The notes under the pieces are model-generated. The model had not been told where the DNA came from. It was given only the letters and a program-made list of their open reading frames with translations, and did no database searches. Shown piece after piece: positions 30,187 through 43,391 of a stretch of DNA of 64,000 bases (its first letter is position 1; every line of letters begins with the position of its first letter). A program made the position numbers and the translations under genes. Source of the DNA: Clavaria fumosa (lineage: Eukaryota; Basidiomycota; Agaricomycetes; Agaricales; Clavariaceae); assembly GCA_951802425.1 (NCBI GenBank), contig OX637799.1, positions 1,178,001 to 1,242,000 of the forward strand. Reading direction: 5' to 3'.

Positions 30187-30646
30187 GCAGGTTTGGTTGT
30201 GGGCGTTGTGACGGTTGGTGGCGTCTACAATCCGTCCGCGTCTGTTCAGGGTCATTCTCAATTTACAATACAAGATTGTACAGTAGGTGGTGCAAATGCA
30301 GCCAGAGTCGTAGCGAATCTCGGGAAGGTATGGTCGTCGATTGCGGGGACAACAGCTTAGAGCTGAAGACTGTCGCTGAATTCCCTTGGCTCACATTCCC
30401 TCTCCTTAGCCATCGTTACATCTATTGTCCAAATGTACGGTTCTGCTGCATTTCCCGTTGAGTGGTCCCAGGTGAGATCCTTCGATTCAATATCGGGTAT
30501 CTCATAGGATATGAACAGATTCGCAAGGTATCTTAGGCATATACCATTATATCCGGACTGAGGCCGTAGAATTCTTCACCAATTCATGGAGGTCCTGTTC
30601 TGTGCCAACGCAATGACGGAAATCAATACGAGAACCAAAGCAAAGA
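30187..30646. promoter_or_regulatory. Upstream region of CDC123
   Basis: About 460 bp between the CDC123 start and the stop of the next minus-strand gene. No ORF or clear core element is recognised, so it holds the CDC123 promoter and the neighbour's 3' UTR by position only. Confidence 0.4.
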
Positions 30647-31280
30647 TTATGACTCACGCATGCCCCAGACGTGTGTTCGTAAATCTAGAAATTCTAAGGG
30701 CAGAGGCTAGTCATATAGCCTGAAACGGCGGTGAAGGGCTCAGCAGTCGATACACACCGATATGGAGGCTGTCAAAAAGCTGTTTCATTTCAGTGCGCAC
30801 TCGCGACGTCTCGTCCTTCGTCGCAGAAGTCTTGACCAGAGCTTTCATGTCATGCTCTACCTGTTCTATCCTTTTGACATGCCCTGACATCTATACATGG
30901 TCAACAGAGCTCTTCAGAATAAATAAATGACTGAGATACCTTCTCGGTGCTAACCCTCAGCTCCTCCACGCTCGCCTGCAACGCAGCGGAGGCTTGCTTA
31001 TACTCGTCTAACAGATTATACGCCGCAAATGATGCCGCGAGCGAGAAACCAAACAGGAAGCCGATGATACTGGAGATATATGGAGTGCTCAGCTTCGGCG
31101 TGTGCGGGTAGCAGCAGCGAAGTGACCTCACCCGCCACGAATACCGCCTATTGGCTTCTTCTGAGGGAGGCCTCCCAGACTCGCATCTGTCTCGGCGAAC
31201 TGCACCCTGGTCGTTGTGAAATGTCTGCGTTTCGAGACGCAAGCTGTTCGAGCGGAAGGGAGGGAACGCAGGGCGCGCAT
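30647..31280 (-). CDS. Small mitochondrial one-TM coiled-coil protein
   Basis: Four exons (31280-31132, 31069-30940, 30890-30758, 30693-30647) give 152 residues with every junction in frame. The N-terminus MRALRSLPSARTACVSKRRH is rich in Arg/Ser without acids, a mitochondrial targeting peptide. Then GGIRGGIIGFLFGFSLAASF is a glycine-led membrane segment, followed by a coiled coil (LDEYKQASAALQASVEELR, later RIEQVEHDMKALV) and a conserved-looking end FLDLRTHVWGMRES. The layout recalls conserved fungal inner-membrane proteins of unknown function; no name is assigned. It is divergent from POP1 with only 112 bp between start codons. Confidence 0.75.
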
Positions 31281-31392
31281 GTCGCAAAATACGCTAAGGG
31301 AAGCGGGTTAGCAGCGGTCACGACTTTCTCCGCACGTGTGAGACCGCGACGCGACCCTTGCCTCTGCCACACGCGCTCTTCTTCTTATCGAC
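31281..31392. promoter_or_regulatory. Shared promoter between mitochondrial protein and POP1
   Basis: 112 bp separate the two divergent ATGs. It must contain both core promoters; no TATA box is evident. Confidence 0.6.
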
Positions 31393-34300
31393 ATGCCTCG
31401 AAAGCGCAAAATCGACGATGTTGAAGGCATAGATGCAAAGAATAGAAAGAAGCAGCGCCTCGTTGACGCGCGTGCCATCACTGTTCAGCCTGTTGCGTCG
31501 GGGAGTGGCTCTGGCGTCTCCGTTACTGGTAGCTCCGCGAAGGTCACATCCGCCAGTCAGTCCTTCTTGAGGCGGGTCATTTTATCACATTTTGACGCAA
31601 TTAGTGCAGCTGTGAAGAAGCTTCCTGGTGCCATAGATGTGGAGAAATTTGCCGAGGTGAGCTACATGCAGCTAACTTCTGCCACCCATCTAACACCCCT
31701 TTTACAGGCTAGGGCGTTTGAAATCAACGCTATGCAGGAGGCCATGAAGAACTCAAAGTGACTAAATTTTTCAGAGTCTCGGAGCATGTCTCATATCACA
31801 TTTAGGGCTGCGTCTTCTAAGAGGGCGTGGCAGTCGTTGCCGCGTCATCTGCGACGGAGAGCAGCAAGTCACGACGTTCGTAGAGTTCCACTGCGTTTGC
31901 GGGATAAGGCTCTCGCAGAGATGGATCCAGTTCGCCGCAAGTTGGCGCGCTCCCTTCCAAAACGCGGACAAGCCAAGCGGCTCACGCGAACCGAGTCCCT
32001 CCTGAGGCGACAACGTCAGAATGCCCATTTTATCTGTTCGATGCACTTTTTTACCTGCATCTTTATTCCGTAGGTGACAAAACATGGTTAGAGACGCATA
32101 TTTGGCATGCCAAGCGTATGCACATGGCAAATATGTGGGGTTACAGGCTTGTGCGTGGCTCTGGTTAGATTCATCGAGATAAAAGTTAACGGTTGCGGAT
32201 AGGCCATGCAGCCCACAGAGAAATCTTTCCGTCCTTCTCATAGAGCTTCTGTGCATGGATCTATTCTACATGACGCGTCTTATCTTGGATTCGTTGAGCT
32301 CAAAGGGATGGAGAAGGAACTGAAGGCCACCTTGGAACTCTGCTGTCATCCGCAAGGCCCCGGGCCAGGCTCTAAGCGGTAATTCATATTCAATATCGTG
32401 TTGCAGATAGTCGCAACGTCTTATCTTGCAGTTTTCTGACCGGCGCGCGGGTTCTGGAGACGTATATCTACAAGCCCAACTCTTACCCTTTCGACTTGAT
32501 TGCACCTATTACGATAATGTGGATGCCAGTGCAGCACGCTTCTAAAACTCTATCAGAGAAGAATGTGGCTCACTCTAGCAATTCTACTGACACTCTGAAA
32601 TCCGGGATTAATACCAAAGATATCAAAGAGAAGGAAGACAAAGGTACCTCGAAAGTCGTCACTCAGCCTTCATCCACAGCCTCTCCCAAACAGGCTCAGA
32701 CAGTGTGGATATGCGTTCATCCGAGCGCTTTTGACGACGTCTTCTCAGCTCTTCAGACAGCTGCATCCCTGGTTTTGCAAGCCGTTCGACGCGCATTCGG
32801 CGGTATCGCACATGAAGAGGTCGTCGTCGAGCTAGCAGATCTGAGAGGACAGCTTAATGTATTTGAAATTATGGGGCCGAAAGCTAATCAAGTTCTCAAG
32901 GGTGCTTTGACTCCTGTCCCTGAAGACAAGAGACCAGAATTTAGAAAGGTAGTTATGCTTTTCTTCTCGGCATTCGCGGATCTGATTTATGCTAGTTCTG
33001 GCACTGCGTTGGTAATCTCCAAACATCCGGTTCTCTTCCTCGAGGAATGGTTATTGGTGCAAAGGTCTACGATACACGACTCAAGTACATCTAACTTCGC
33101 ACTCGAGTTAAGGCACTGAGACGAGTCTGAAACAGGTTTCCGCCAAAAAATGCACACATCCAAGTGGATTCCTCTGTCCAATCCACGGCGGGTGTCGTTC
33201 CCACTGCCACTCTGGCGCATAGTCAAGTGTGGGAGGAGGCGGTGAGAAATGCTTTGAAAAAACCCCGTTACAAGAAGAAGGATTTAGACCACCGCAGGTC
33301 TCAGGTTTGAATTCTGCAGGCCATTGTAGATTCAGGCTCGTCGCTCACGTTCAGAGAAGCTTCTTGTTCCAGGGACCCGTCTTGCTCCGCTTCGAAAAGA
33401 CGACCGCGTGCCAATTATCCTAATTCAACGCTCTTTAGAGCCCGCTTCGCCGAGTTCGAACACTGCGGGTCTGCATGGATGGACGCTGATCTTACCGGCA
33501 GGATGGTCAATGCCGTTTTTTTCATCTTTGATCTACACAGGCACCCGTGTGGGAGGTCAACGTGAACGCCAAACCCAAGCGTTTGAATCAGGTCTTGCAC
33601 ACTATCCCCGGGATTATCCATTTACCTCAGCATACAAGAAATACGCAGACGCAAGGGAAGTGGAGGAAAAAAGCAGATGGGAGAGGAAGCCCAAGTCTAA
33701 GAGGCCAAACTGGATCAAGCTAGAGACGAAGAGCCCTTGGCGAGCCAATTGGAAAGTTGTCCTAGGCTTCCGTGGCGCACCAGAGAAGATGTTCAAATCT
33801 GATGGGTATTTTGTTCCTACGCAACGAGAGGAGCCAGCTGTTCTAGGTGAAGGAGGTGAAGCAAGACCGGGCGATCGACCTTGGCTACTCTGTGGCGCAG
33901 AAGTTGCTAGCATACTCAAGATCTGCTGCACGAATGACAATCCGCCGTCAATGTTGCTTTCGGAGATCAATAAATTACGAGTGAAGCGCCAACAGGATCC
34001 ACTGCAAAACGCAATCTGCGCGGAGACTCTATGGAAAGGTGCCTTGATAAGAGTGCGACTATCCATGTGCAACAGAGGGAGCCCAAGCGACCTGGCCATG
34101 ATATATTGTGTCGAGGATGAAGAAGCGAGAACATGGAGAAGGGCACCTGGGCCGGTGAACATGATCGATGACGAACTGGACGGACCTGAGGTGAGTGGTC
34201 ACCTGCTCGAGCTACGTGATGGGGTTGAACATTGTATTCTGTCTCCCGCAGCCCGAGCGCAAGAAACCATCGTATCAGTCTTTGATCGGATATATCACTA

Positions 34301-34527
34301 CAGGCAGCTACTCTCTAGCGCGAGGAGAAGCGTTCAGCATTGGGGCCATCGCGCTTTCCAGGTATCTGGAGCTCAAACAACAGGCGCATAGGTTTGTATA
34401 CCCTCCATGCAGTATCAATGTCTGATCTCTGGTTTCCAGACTCGGGCTAACTGCGCTGTTCGTCAAGGTACGCGATCGCGATAGTGAGGTTAGCAGGGCA
34501 GCGACTTTATGCCCGCTGGAAGATTAG
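31393..34527 (+). CDS. POP1: POP1, RNase P/MRP protein subunit
   Basis: Largest protein of nuclear RNase P and RNase MRP, which cut tRNA and rRNA precursors. Start MPRKRKIDDVEG, a basic nuclear-type N-terminus. The POP1 N-domain follows: RRRAASHDVRRVPLRLR, KRGQAKRLTRTESLLRRQ, THIWHAKRMHMANMWGYRL. Central: HGSILHDASYLGFVELKG. The POPLD module is GWTLILPAGWSMPFFSSLIY with GGQRERQTQAFESG. The C-terminus has GYITTGSYSLARGEAFSIGA and LFVKVRDRDSEVSRAA to LED-stop. Introns include 31657-31707, about 31757-31804 and about 32012-32072, with more downstream. Convergent with Borealin (139 bp between stops). Confidence 0.92.
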
Positions 34528-34666
34528 TCACATTCTCGGGGTGAACATTGAGATCCGCCTTAGCAATAGTACTAGCGCCAGGCCTTTGAATACTCGAATG
34601 TACAAAGAGGAGCAGGATTTGTGAAAGCAAACGGAATAAATACACAAATACAAAGAGTCCATTAAA

Positions 34667-36135
34667 TTAAGTGAGCTTCCATCGCTCGACAGCCAACATG
34701 ATAAGTCTCCCCATTTCTTCTCTCGCCCCCTTCTTCGCACTGTCCGTGATGTTCAGCTCATCTAGTTGTTCGGGACTCGTCTGTAGGGGATCAAACTCAA
34801 GGAGATGGCCGTCCGATGTGGGTAGCGAGACGAGGGCGGCGATCTGCGTGGCATGGGAAGAGGGGACTGGAATTGCTTTCGGCGTGGAAGAGTCGGTAGA
34901 AAGCAAAGGGACAAGGGATGCAAGAGGAGCCGGCGTAATCTGGAGAGAATTAGTGCGTGAGTGGAGGGTTGAGGTAGTCGATGGTGCTAAGGAGGACTGC
35001 GATGCTGATCTCGAATGGGAGGGAACGGTTATAGACGGATCGCGTCGGACGTTTATTTTGTTCTTCGTTCTTTTTACCCCAGATTTTCCATTTGCCGCCG
35101 CGGGGAAGCGTCCGCCTGCCGTTGTATCCCTGCCGTCATCTACTGGGTCTCCTTCGCCCGAAGCGACGGCAGCGAACCAGCCCAGACCGAACTGATACGG
35201 ATTGGCGACTGGTGAGCCATTTAGACTGAGAAGGCCTTCGTCGCGTCTTGGCAGCCTGGCGGTAAACTGCGTGACTTCCTTGGGCAAGACGGGGGCGAAC
35301 GTGTTTGTTGACGGTGGGCGTACTCTATTGGGAGTTTGAGTGGCTGCGGCGGGCTTTGTAGGAGAGAGGGGGGGTCGATGGAAGGTAGACGGATTAGACA
35401 TTTGTTTACGCGGACTGGGAGAGGCAGCGGGAAAAGGTCGACCGGTTGTGCGAGACTGCTAAACATATGAATGAGATGGATTTGGTTATGACAGAGATTG
35501 TGCTCACAGCAATTGGTGTCCGGCTTGTCGAAGCGTTAGGTAGCCGCGCTGTGGCTGGCCCTGTCATTGGCCTGGGGTTCTTTTTCGGTGACATTTGCAT
35601 CACGCGGGCTAGAAAAGATCGCGTGAATACCTATGTGTGAAAGACAAGGCTATTACGCACCATTCTTCGACGCTCTGGATGACCCTACCTCTAGTGCGCC
35701 AGAGCGAGAGTCATCGGCGACGTGACCATTACTGTCAACTTCCATGGAGGCAACCCATTTCCTCTTCCTTGTGGACTTGTCAATCTCGAAAGTGTCCTCA
35801 TCGGCTCCAGTTACACCCAGCTTCTCCATACGCAGTCCCTTCAGCGCGGCCGTGATGTCGCCATTGTATTTGTCTCTGAACTCACGCAACGACAAGGCTC
35901 GAACCAGAGGCGGTATTCGAAGGATCTGAGATTCCTGACGAATGAGAAACTTCTGTAGAGCATCTGCAAGTTCTCCTTCGAGGCGACGTGTCCGATGAGC
36001 CACTGCTTTCAAAAGATTAGCGAGGAATCTGGGAGAGGAAAATAACCGAAACGACATGCGTTCGATATCCAAATTCTCGAGTAACTGTTGTTTCTCTTCC
36101 GCGGTATATTTCCTTTGTGGCTTGAGCTGGTCCAT
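34667..36135 (-). CDS. NBL1: Borealin / Nbl1, chromosomal passenger complex subunit
   Basis: N-terminal Nbl1/Borealin domain: RKYTAEEKQQLLENLDIE, then AHRTRRLEGELADALQKF, RIPPLVRALSLREFRDKYNG. In the complex this helix packs with survivin and INCENP to place Aurora kinase on chromosomes. A disordered Ser/Pro/Thr-rich middle follows, joined by two introns (about 35608-35661 and about 35462-35512), then the C-terminal part ending EEMGRLIMLAVERWKLT. Start chosen at MDQLKPQRKY (36135); an upstream Met frame exists. The first intron (36003-36059) is probably GC-AG with donor GCATGT; it is 57 nt and stop-free, so retention would add 19 residues. The N- and C-terminal halves look like separate ORFs unless spliced. 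Confidence 0.8.
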
Positions 36136-36468
36136 TACTTTCGATGTTGACGGTAACCTGAGCGCAAGGTTGTTGCCGTTGCTCAACGCTGGATCACGTG
36201 GTCGTGCCAAAATGCAGTCGGTCACGTGGAGTTGTGCATTAACCGTCAGTTGCCATTCCTCGAGTGTCCTCATGTCCTGGTATATACCTAGGGAGGTTCT
36301 TTACACTCTGAGAAAAGAAAGTACCAAAAAAATGAAACGCAGAAGTAGTGCCCAGCTGGGACAAGCATTTTTTTGATGGAGTTCACAATGTCCAACAATT
36401 ACGTTTACAATCGTTCCACTCGGAAACGGAAACATTATTTACTGCGAACGGTTGCTCTCACTCCTCCA
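36136..36468. promoter_or_regulatory. Divergent promoter of NBL1 and ERG26
   Basis: 333 bp between the two start codons, with CACGTG-type sites at about 36196 and 36222. In-frame upstream Met codons (36373 for ERG26) leave the exact starts uncertain. Confidence 0.5.
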
Positions 36469-37815
36469 ATGCCTTCAAACATGACCTCGAAAGACACCTA
36501 CCTTGTCATTGGCGGCAGTGGATTTGTTGGTCGTCACATTGTTGAGCAGCTGCTTCAACGTGGCGACATCGTCTCTGTCTTGGACATCGTGCAACGACAT
36601 TATGATGTCCCGTTCTATCCTGCTGATATTAGCGACCAAGAACAGGTTTCAGAAGCTTTGCGTAAGGTATTGCTGCTTTATCTTAAGCTTCTGTCTATTT
36701 CTCACATCTCGAGCAGAGCGGTGTGTCGTGCATCATTCATACCGCCTCTCCCCACGCCAACCTCAAGGACGCTGCGCTATATTGGAGAGTCAATGTGGAG
36801 GGTACTAAAGCCATAATTTCCGCTGCACAAGCGAACGGCGTGCGCAAGTTAGTTTTTACCAGTTCTGCGGGTGTCATCTTCAACGGTGCAGACATTATCG
36901 GCGCCGATGAGCGTCTACCTCCTCCCGAGATTCATTTCGACCCATACAATGAATCCAAGGCCGTAGCAGAGAAAATCGTATTAGCCGCGAATGGAAAATC
37001 TGGGCTGTTGACCGTCGCGTTGAGGCCTGCCGGTATTTTTGGGTACGTCGTAGGTACCTTGTCTCACGTTGAGGCTAACTGGTTGTCTAGGGAAGGGGAT
37101 CGCCAACTCATGGCAGGCCTCTCTAAAGTCTACGAAAATAACCAGACGCATATCCAGGTTGGATACAACACTAATCTATTTGACTGGACCTACGTCGGTA
37201 ATGTCGCACGGGCACACCTCCTGGCGGCGGACGTGCTCTCCGAGCCCTCCGAGCCATCTAACTCAACCACCGAAAGGTCTGACCAAGACTCTTTGAGAAT
37301 CCCGACACCCCAAGGAGAATGCAACCTAAACTATTCCCTCCCTTTCGCTGACCCCACTGCACCGGATGCGCCGGCCCGCCATGGGTCATCACCGCCACAC
37401 GTCGCTGGACAAGTGTTCTTCATCACGAATGGTGAGCCCGTTTATTTCTGGGACTTACCCCGCGCCGTATGGACCCTTCTGGACGAACGCCTATCGTCGA
37501 AACGCCCGAAGAAAAGATCATTTGTGTTGCCGAGGGCCCTCGGGTTGGCGGCTGCAGCGGGCGCAGAGTGGTGGGGCTGGCTAGTCGGACGGGAACCAGT
37601 TTTCACGAAAGTGAAAGTCATCTATAGCTGCGCCACCCGATGGCATGATATAGAGAAGGCGAGACGAGTCCTGGGATATGAACCCGAGGTCAGTTTGGCC
37701 GAGGGCATCACAAGAACGGTAGACGTGAGTAATGTGGGTTTCCCTACCGTTTCCTTAACCTGACTTGCATGTCCCGTAGTGGTGGTTGAAGGAGAATGGG
37801 TATGTCAAAGTCTAA
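36469..37815 (+). CDS. ERG26: Sterol-4-alpha-carboxylate 3-dehydrogenase (ERG26 type)
   Basis: NAD(P)-dependent decarboxylating dehydrogenase of C-4 demethylation in ergosterol synthesis, an ER enzyme. Start MPSNMTSKDTYLVIGGSG; the nucleotide-binding GGSGFVGRHIV follows at once. SDR active site: SSAGVIF (Ser) and DPYNESKAVAEK (Y-x3-K). Then VALRPAGIFG, FDWTYVGNVARAHLLAAD, FFITNGEPVYFWDLPRAVW and a C-terminal WWLKENGYVKV. Exons: 36469-36666, 36717-37042, 37091-37724, 37780-37815. A Ser/Thr-rich insertion (about residues 235-260) is a lineage feature. Convergent with the glycosyltransferase-like gene. Confidence 0.9.
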
Positions 37816-37991
37816 TGGGCTTTGTTCAATCTTGGATAGACTGTCACACAGATGTGGAAAAGGATAGCGGGTTGAATCTATGGAGTGTGCAGGTCATCAG
37901 ATACCCCGCCATCCAACTGTCTACCGCGGCTTGAGGTGTACTTCGCCTCACAAAACTAGTTAATCTCAGATATCAGGAATACAAGCGATAC

Positions 37992-39490
37992 CTATAATCT
38001 AGGGAAGTGGACGTTTTGCCTCTTCGCAGACTCTTGTAAAAGCAATCGCACATCATCAACGTTCTCGTGGTATCCTCTCCATATACCCTCTGAGTCTTTT
38101 TCTCCCCAGTGGAAAGTATGGAACGTGTCAACTTCGAAACCTTCTGCCCATTTCTGACGCACGAAAGTCACGTTGAATGGTGCCTGCCATATCCACCACT
38201 GCGCAAAAGAAAAAAGAAACTGAGCATCAGACACCCCTCACAGTCAGAGCAGAGCAGATAGCTTACGTGGTCCACGAATAGGATCACTTCTCCCGGCTCG
38301 AGGACGAGATGCAACGCAGTAGGGACAGCGATCTCAAAGAAACAATCCGTTTCCAAAAAAAGGCCTAGGATTTCAATAAATTCTGCCAGATGGCGATTAG
38401 GAAGATAGAGCGTGTCGACCGAGCCACCGAACAGCCGTGTCTGGCCGTCGGTCAGCGTAGCCAAACGCTCTCGCCGTGGTCGCGGGACTCTGTTGAATGC
38501 GTTCATACAGACTGGCAGACCAACTCGAGGGTCACTGCAAGGTTCACCGAAAGCAAGTCAGTCAATTCTCAAGGAACAAAGACTGAGAGGATACACACCC
38601 CCACCTAGCAAAGGCACGACAGTACTTGAGAAAACAAGGCAAGGCAATGGAGGAGTGGCTCACCACCAGTCTTGGCCCCACCCTTTCCACGGCTGCGGCA
38701 GATTCGCAGGGTCAGGCGAAATCTTAGCTGGAGGCGGATGCCGGGTTTCGTTGATGTACGCGTCTGCGGGGCCTAGCGCCGCATTTGGGACAAATTCTCC
38801 CCACGGAGAATGATACCAGATTTGATCCTGGTTAAATTTTTGAAGACGGGGAACGTTCAAGAGCGTATCAAATGGCGCCCACAGATATCCGTCGTAACCA
38901 CAGTCGTGTTCCTTGAGGATAGTGTAGAGCATGTGGTGTGCCATCTGGATGTGCACCGGCGTTCAGAGAGATAAAGCAGGAGGCGGGAAGAAAGTACCCT
39001 GCCAGCGATCAGATAAAATGTTTCGTTTCTTAAATCCTCGAATGTTTGATATGAATCCACGACGACATCATATGAATGTGAGAACCCTTGATCTTCGCGA
39101 GAGGCAGGCCCAATAAATATCATCTGCAGATGTGCATCAAGTAACCGAACACCTTGAATGAAGAAGCTTACTCACGTTGGGAAAAAAGTCCGCGTAAACT
39201 TCCTTGTAGTAATCTAGATTGGCATCGTACCTCGCATGGCTGAAGAAGACGATGAGTAGGATGTTATCGAATTCATGGTATTGACGGGGCTGCTTCGTGG
39301 GCACACTTGTTAGCTTACGAACGCAGATCGGATGAGTTATTGCCGTCGAAAAAACTCCAGTTCTCGTCGAGAGTGCCTGGGGCTGGAAGGAGGAATATGG
39401 GCTATGGAACGCAGCGAGGATAACTACAGCTGAGATTGTTAGGAATACCACGGCATTTGTGACCTGCTTGGTTCCCTTTGTCACATCCAT
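37992..39490 (-). CDS. Type II membrane protein with lumenal glycosyltransferase-like domain
   Basis: Start taken at MDVTKGTKQVTNAVVFLTI (39490). Residues about 10-28 form one membrane segment. The rest faces the lumen: DNILLIVFFSHARYDANLDY, FIGPASREDQGFSHSYDVVV, MAHHMLYTILKEHDCGYDGY followed by LWAPFDTLLNV, then YHSPWGEFVPN, GQTRLFGGSVDTLYLP, FLETDCFFEIAVPTALHLV and WWIWQAPFNVTFVRQKW, ending VHFPRL. The Rossmann-like start and 'FDTLLN' and 'EIA.PTALHLV' blocks suggest a glycosyltransferase fold; this is inference. At least four introns. Its start lies one base after the stop of the transporter-like frame upstream, and a possible intron would fuse the two (see finding). Confidence 0.65.
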
Positions 39491-39491
39491 T

Positions 39492-40740
39492 TTAAGTATG
39501 TTTCGGAAGGAGAAACAAGGCAAATCTCACTTCTGCCTTACGAGAGACGTTCTCGTCGACGTTTCGATGCAAGAAATAATAGATGGATGTCATCAGAATG
39601 AGCAGACAGCCACCCCAAACGCCAAGGAACGGTACAAGCGGGCTAATCGCAGCTCCAAGTAAGACGAGAGCTAGGCTCGCGCAGCTGAACACGCTTTCAG
39701 TTGCAGCGTCGAAATCTACGCTAACGCGGGGTGAGAAGCCAATTGATGTGAAGAGGGAGAGGTTGACGCAACGAGTTATGACTTGGAGTGACGCTACGTC
39801 TCGAGCAGCCTCAATGAATGGAAGTGCAACAACAGACAGATGCCCCCCATCGAACAACGACACATTTGATAAAGGTCCGGACAAGGATTGTATGGCGAGG
39901 ATGAGAAGATAAAAGCTGAGGCTAAAGGCGAAGAGGACAAGACTGAGTGCGTAAAACGAGACGAAGTTGTTCGCTTTATACATGAATTCAGTAAATGCGA
40001 GTGTCACAGCGCGTAGCATAGCTACTTGGAGCAGATGAGGATACATCGCTTGCGTCACCGGATGCACAGCGACAGAAGTCTGAAGGCACATATCTTAAAC
40101 CGAAGTTGTGAAGGATTCGCTTGGCAACGCACTCGCACGAAGTAGAATCCACAGAACTGGGACCAAGGTGGGTCAATCACCATCCGAGGAAAAGAAATGG
40201 GAGTTGCCTAACTTACCAGCAGAAGCACAGCATGGTATTGTAAGGCTGTAAAGTGCGCAGAGAAGCAGAACCTTCGAAGCAACACAGTACAAATTGTCGT
40301 AATAGGTAGAACGAGGTCCAACGAAAGTGGGTCTATGTGTTTCCGCAGCTTCCCTTCCTAGTATTTCTAAGGTAAGACAAGGATGTGATCATGGGCAGGC
40401 TACGCACCAAATAGCTGCGGCTCACGGACATGAGCGCAACGAAAACTGCGCAAATGACCGACCAGCTCCTCCATTGGACAGAAGACGCCCTGGATGCGTG
40501 CTCAGGATCTCTGGAGATGAGGCCTTCATCAAGGTTTTCTCCAAACTCGTCTTCCGAGGAGAGCTCTTGATACCGCTGATGTTGCCCGCCGAATAGTAAG
40601 CCCGTGATAACAATGACTATCTTGAAGGCTTCTACGACGGCCAAATGAGCAGGTGCATCGCGAGGTTTGAAACCGTCGGCCAATGTATTGCACGCGAACG
40701 CAGAGGCAACGAAGACGATCTTGTAGGCAACAAAAATCGT
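39492..40740 (-). CDS. Nucleotide-sugar-transporter-like multi-TM protein
   Basis: Frames in order: AHLAVVEAFKIVIVITGLLF with an acidic loop (YQELSSEDEFGENLDEG), RSWSVICAVFVALMSVSRSY, then DPLSLDLVLPITTICTVLLR and ALQYHAVLLL, then MLRAVTLAFTEFMYKANNFV, SFYALSLVLFAFSLSFYLLI and GCLLILMTSIYYFLHRNV. The pattern of alternating hydrophobic helices, 'DP..L.L..P.T...LLRR' and 'ALQ..A.LLL' fits SLC35-type Golgi nucleotide-sugar carriers. Exon joins around 40090-40200 do not resolve cleanly, so a decayed copy or unusual splicing is possible. The N-terminal exon was not located. Confidence 0.5.
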
Positions 40741-41162
40741 TCAGTCATTAAGCGCAGGTATTGGGTAAAACTTCACCAATAATAGATGTCTATGAGAGAA
40801 GGAAAAGGGAGTGTCGCAGAACCAGAGGCCCAAACGCCCCATAGAACGTGAGCGCGCCATACATGTAAGCACGCGCGTCACACGCGCCATCATGCATGTA
40901 AGCACTCGCGCCATCACTCGCGCGAATCGCTTCAGTAAAAAACAAAGCAACATTAGTGAAATGGTTTGCATTCTCCCTCGTGTTATAGTAAAGCGCATTT
41001 CGAATTTCACCCCTGATGGTCGTAATGGTCTTACCCATTTTTGGTCCCAATTCAATATCAGGAGCGAACTAGAATGCCGACGATGACAGGCTTTATTCCA
41101 GTCGACGGGTGCCTAGGGATACAAGGGATTAAACCGACCTTGTATCGTTTTGAGATTTATTT
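40741..41162. other. Gap with GCGC-rich imperfect repeats
   Basis: 40858-40930 holds two degenerate copies of CATGTAAGCAC.CGCG.CA. The transporter's missing first exon should be here or nearby; no convincing candidate was seen. Confidence 0.45.
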
Positions 41163-42803
<1,641 letters not shown>

Positions 42804-42934
42804 GGCCTATGGCTGGTGAAATTTCTACCTGCACGCACGACGCACGTGCATGGCATGGGAAGGACTTGCCTTGCTTGGCTTCAACTCGGAAAAAGCAATA
42901 ACCCTTCATCGTCAGCTCGTGCATTACCACCGCA

Positions 42935-43391
42935 ATGGACTTCTCAAGCTTTACGTCCGCTGAGCAGGCTCACATGTCCAAGGTCATTGAGAAAAAACAA
43001 GTTAGTTGATTTCGTGCAGTCGCGAGGACCCAATTGGCACCTGAAATCTGACAGAAGAGAACGTAGATGCAGGACTTTTTGAGGATGTATGCCGGCCTTG
43101 TTGAGAAGTGCTTCAACACTTGTTGCAACGACTTTACAAGCAAGGCCCTGTCGTCGAAAGAGGTCAGCCATCACCTCCGTAGACACATCCTCAATGCTAA
43201 CAACGTTCGTGCCCCCATTCCAGGAAACGTGTGTTATGAATTGTGCGGAGAAGTTTATAAAGCACTCCGAGCGCGTCGGGGCTCGATTCGCGGAGCACAA
43301 TGCAGGCAAGTCCCCGATTACGCCATAGTCGTTTTTTGTGAACGAAACTCACCCTCAACGTACAGAGATGATGGGAACTGGTTCTTCATGA
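42935..43391 (+). CDS. TIM9: Tim9, small intermembrane-space chaperone
   Basis: With Tim10 it escorts hydrophobic precursors across the mitochondrial intermembrane space. Exons 42935-43000, 43067-43162, 43224-43305 and 43366-43391 give 89 residues, the family size. Twin CX3C motifs: CFNTC and CVMNC, within [20 protein letters not shown] and [20 protein letters not shown]. Start [11 protein letters not shown]. The third intron has a GC donor (CAG|GCAAGT) and ends ..TACAG; using it gives the usual tail [10 protein letters not shown], whereas read-through gives GKSPITP and a stop. No targeting peptide, as expected. Divergent from the DAHP synthase gene, about 130 bp apart. Confidence 0.93.

Noticed and set aside
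40858..40930. CATGTAAGCAC/CGCG repeats as a CRISPR-like or regulatory array
   Set aside because: Only two degenerate copies with no regular spacing, in a eukaryotic context.
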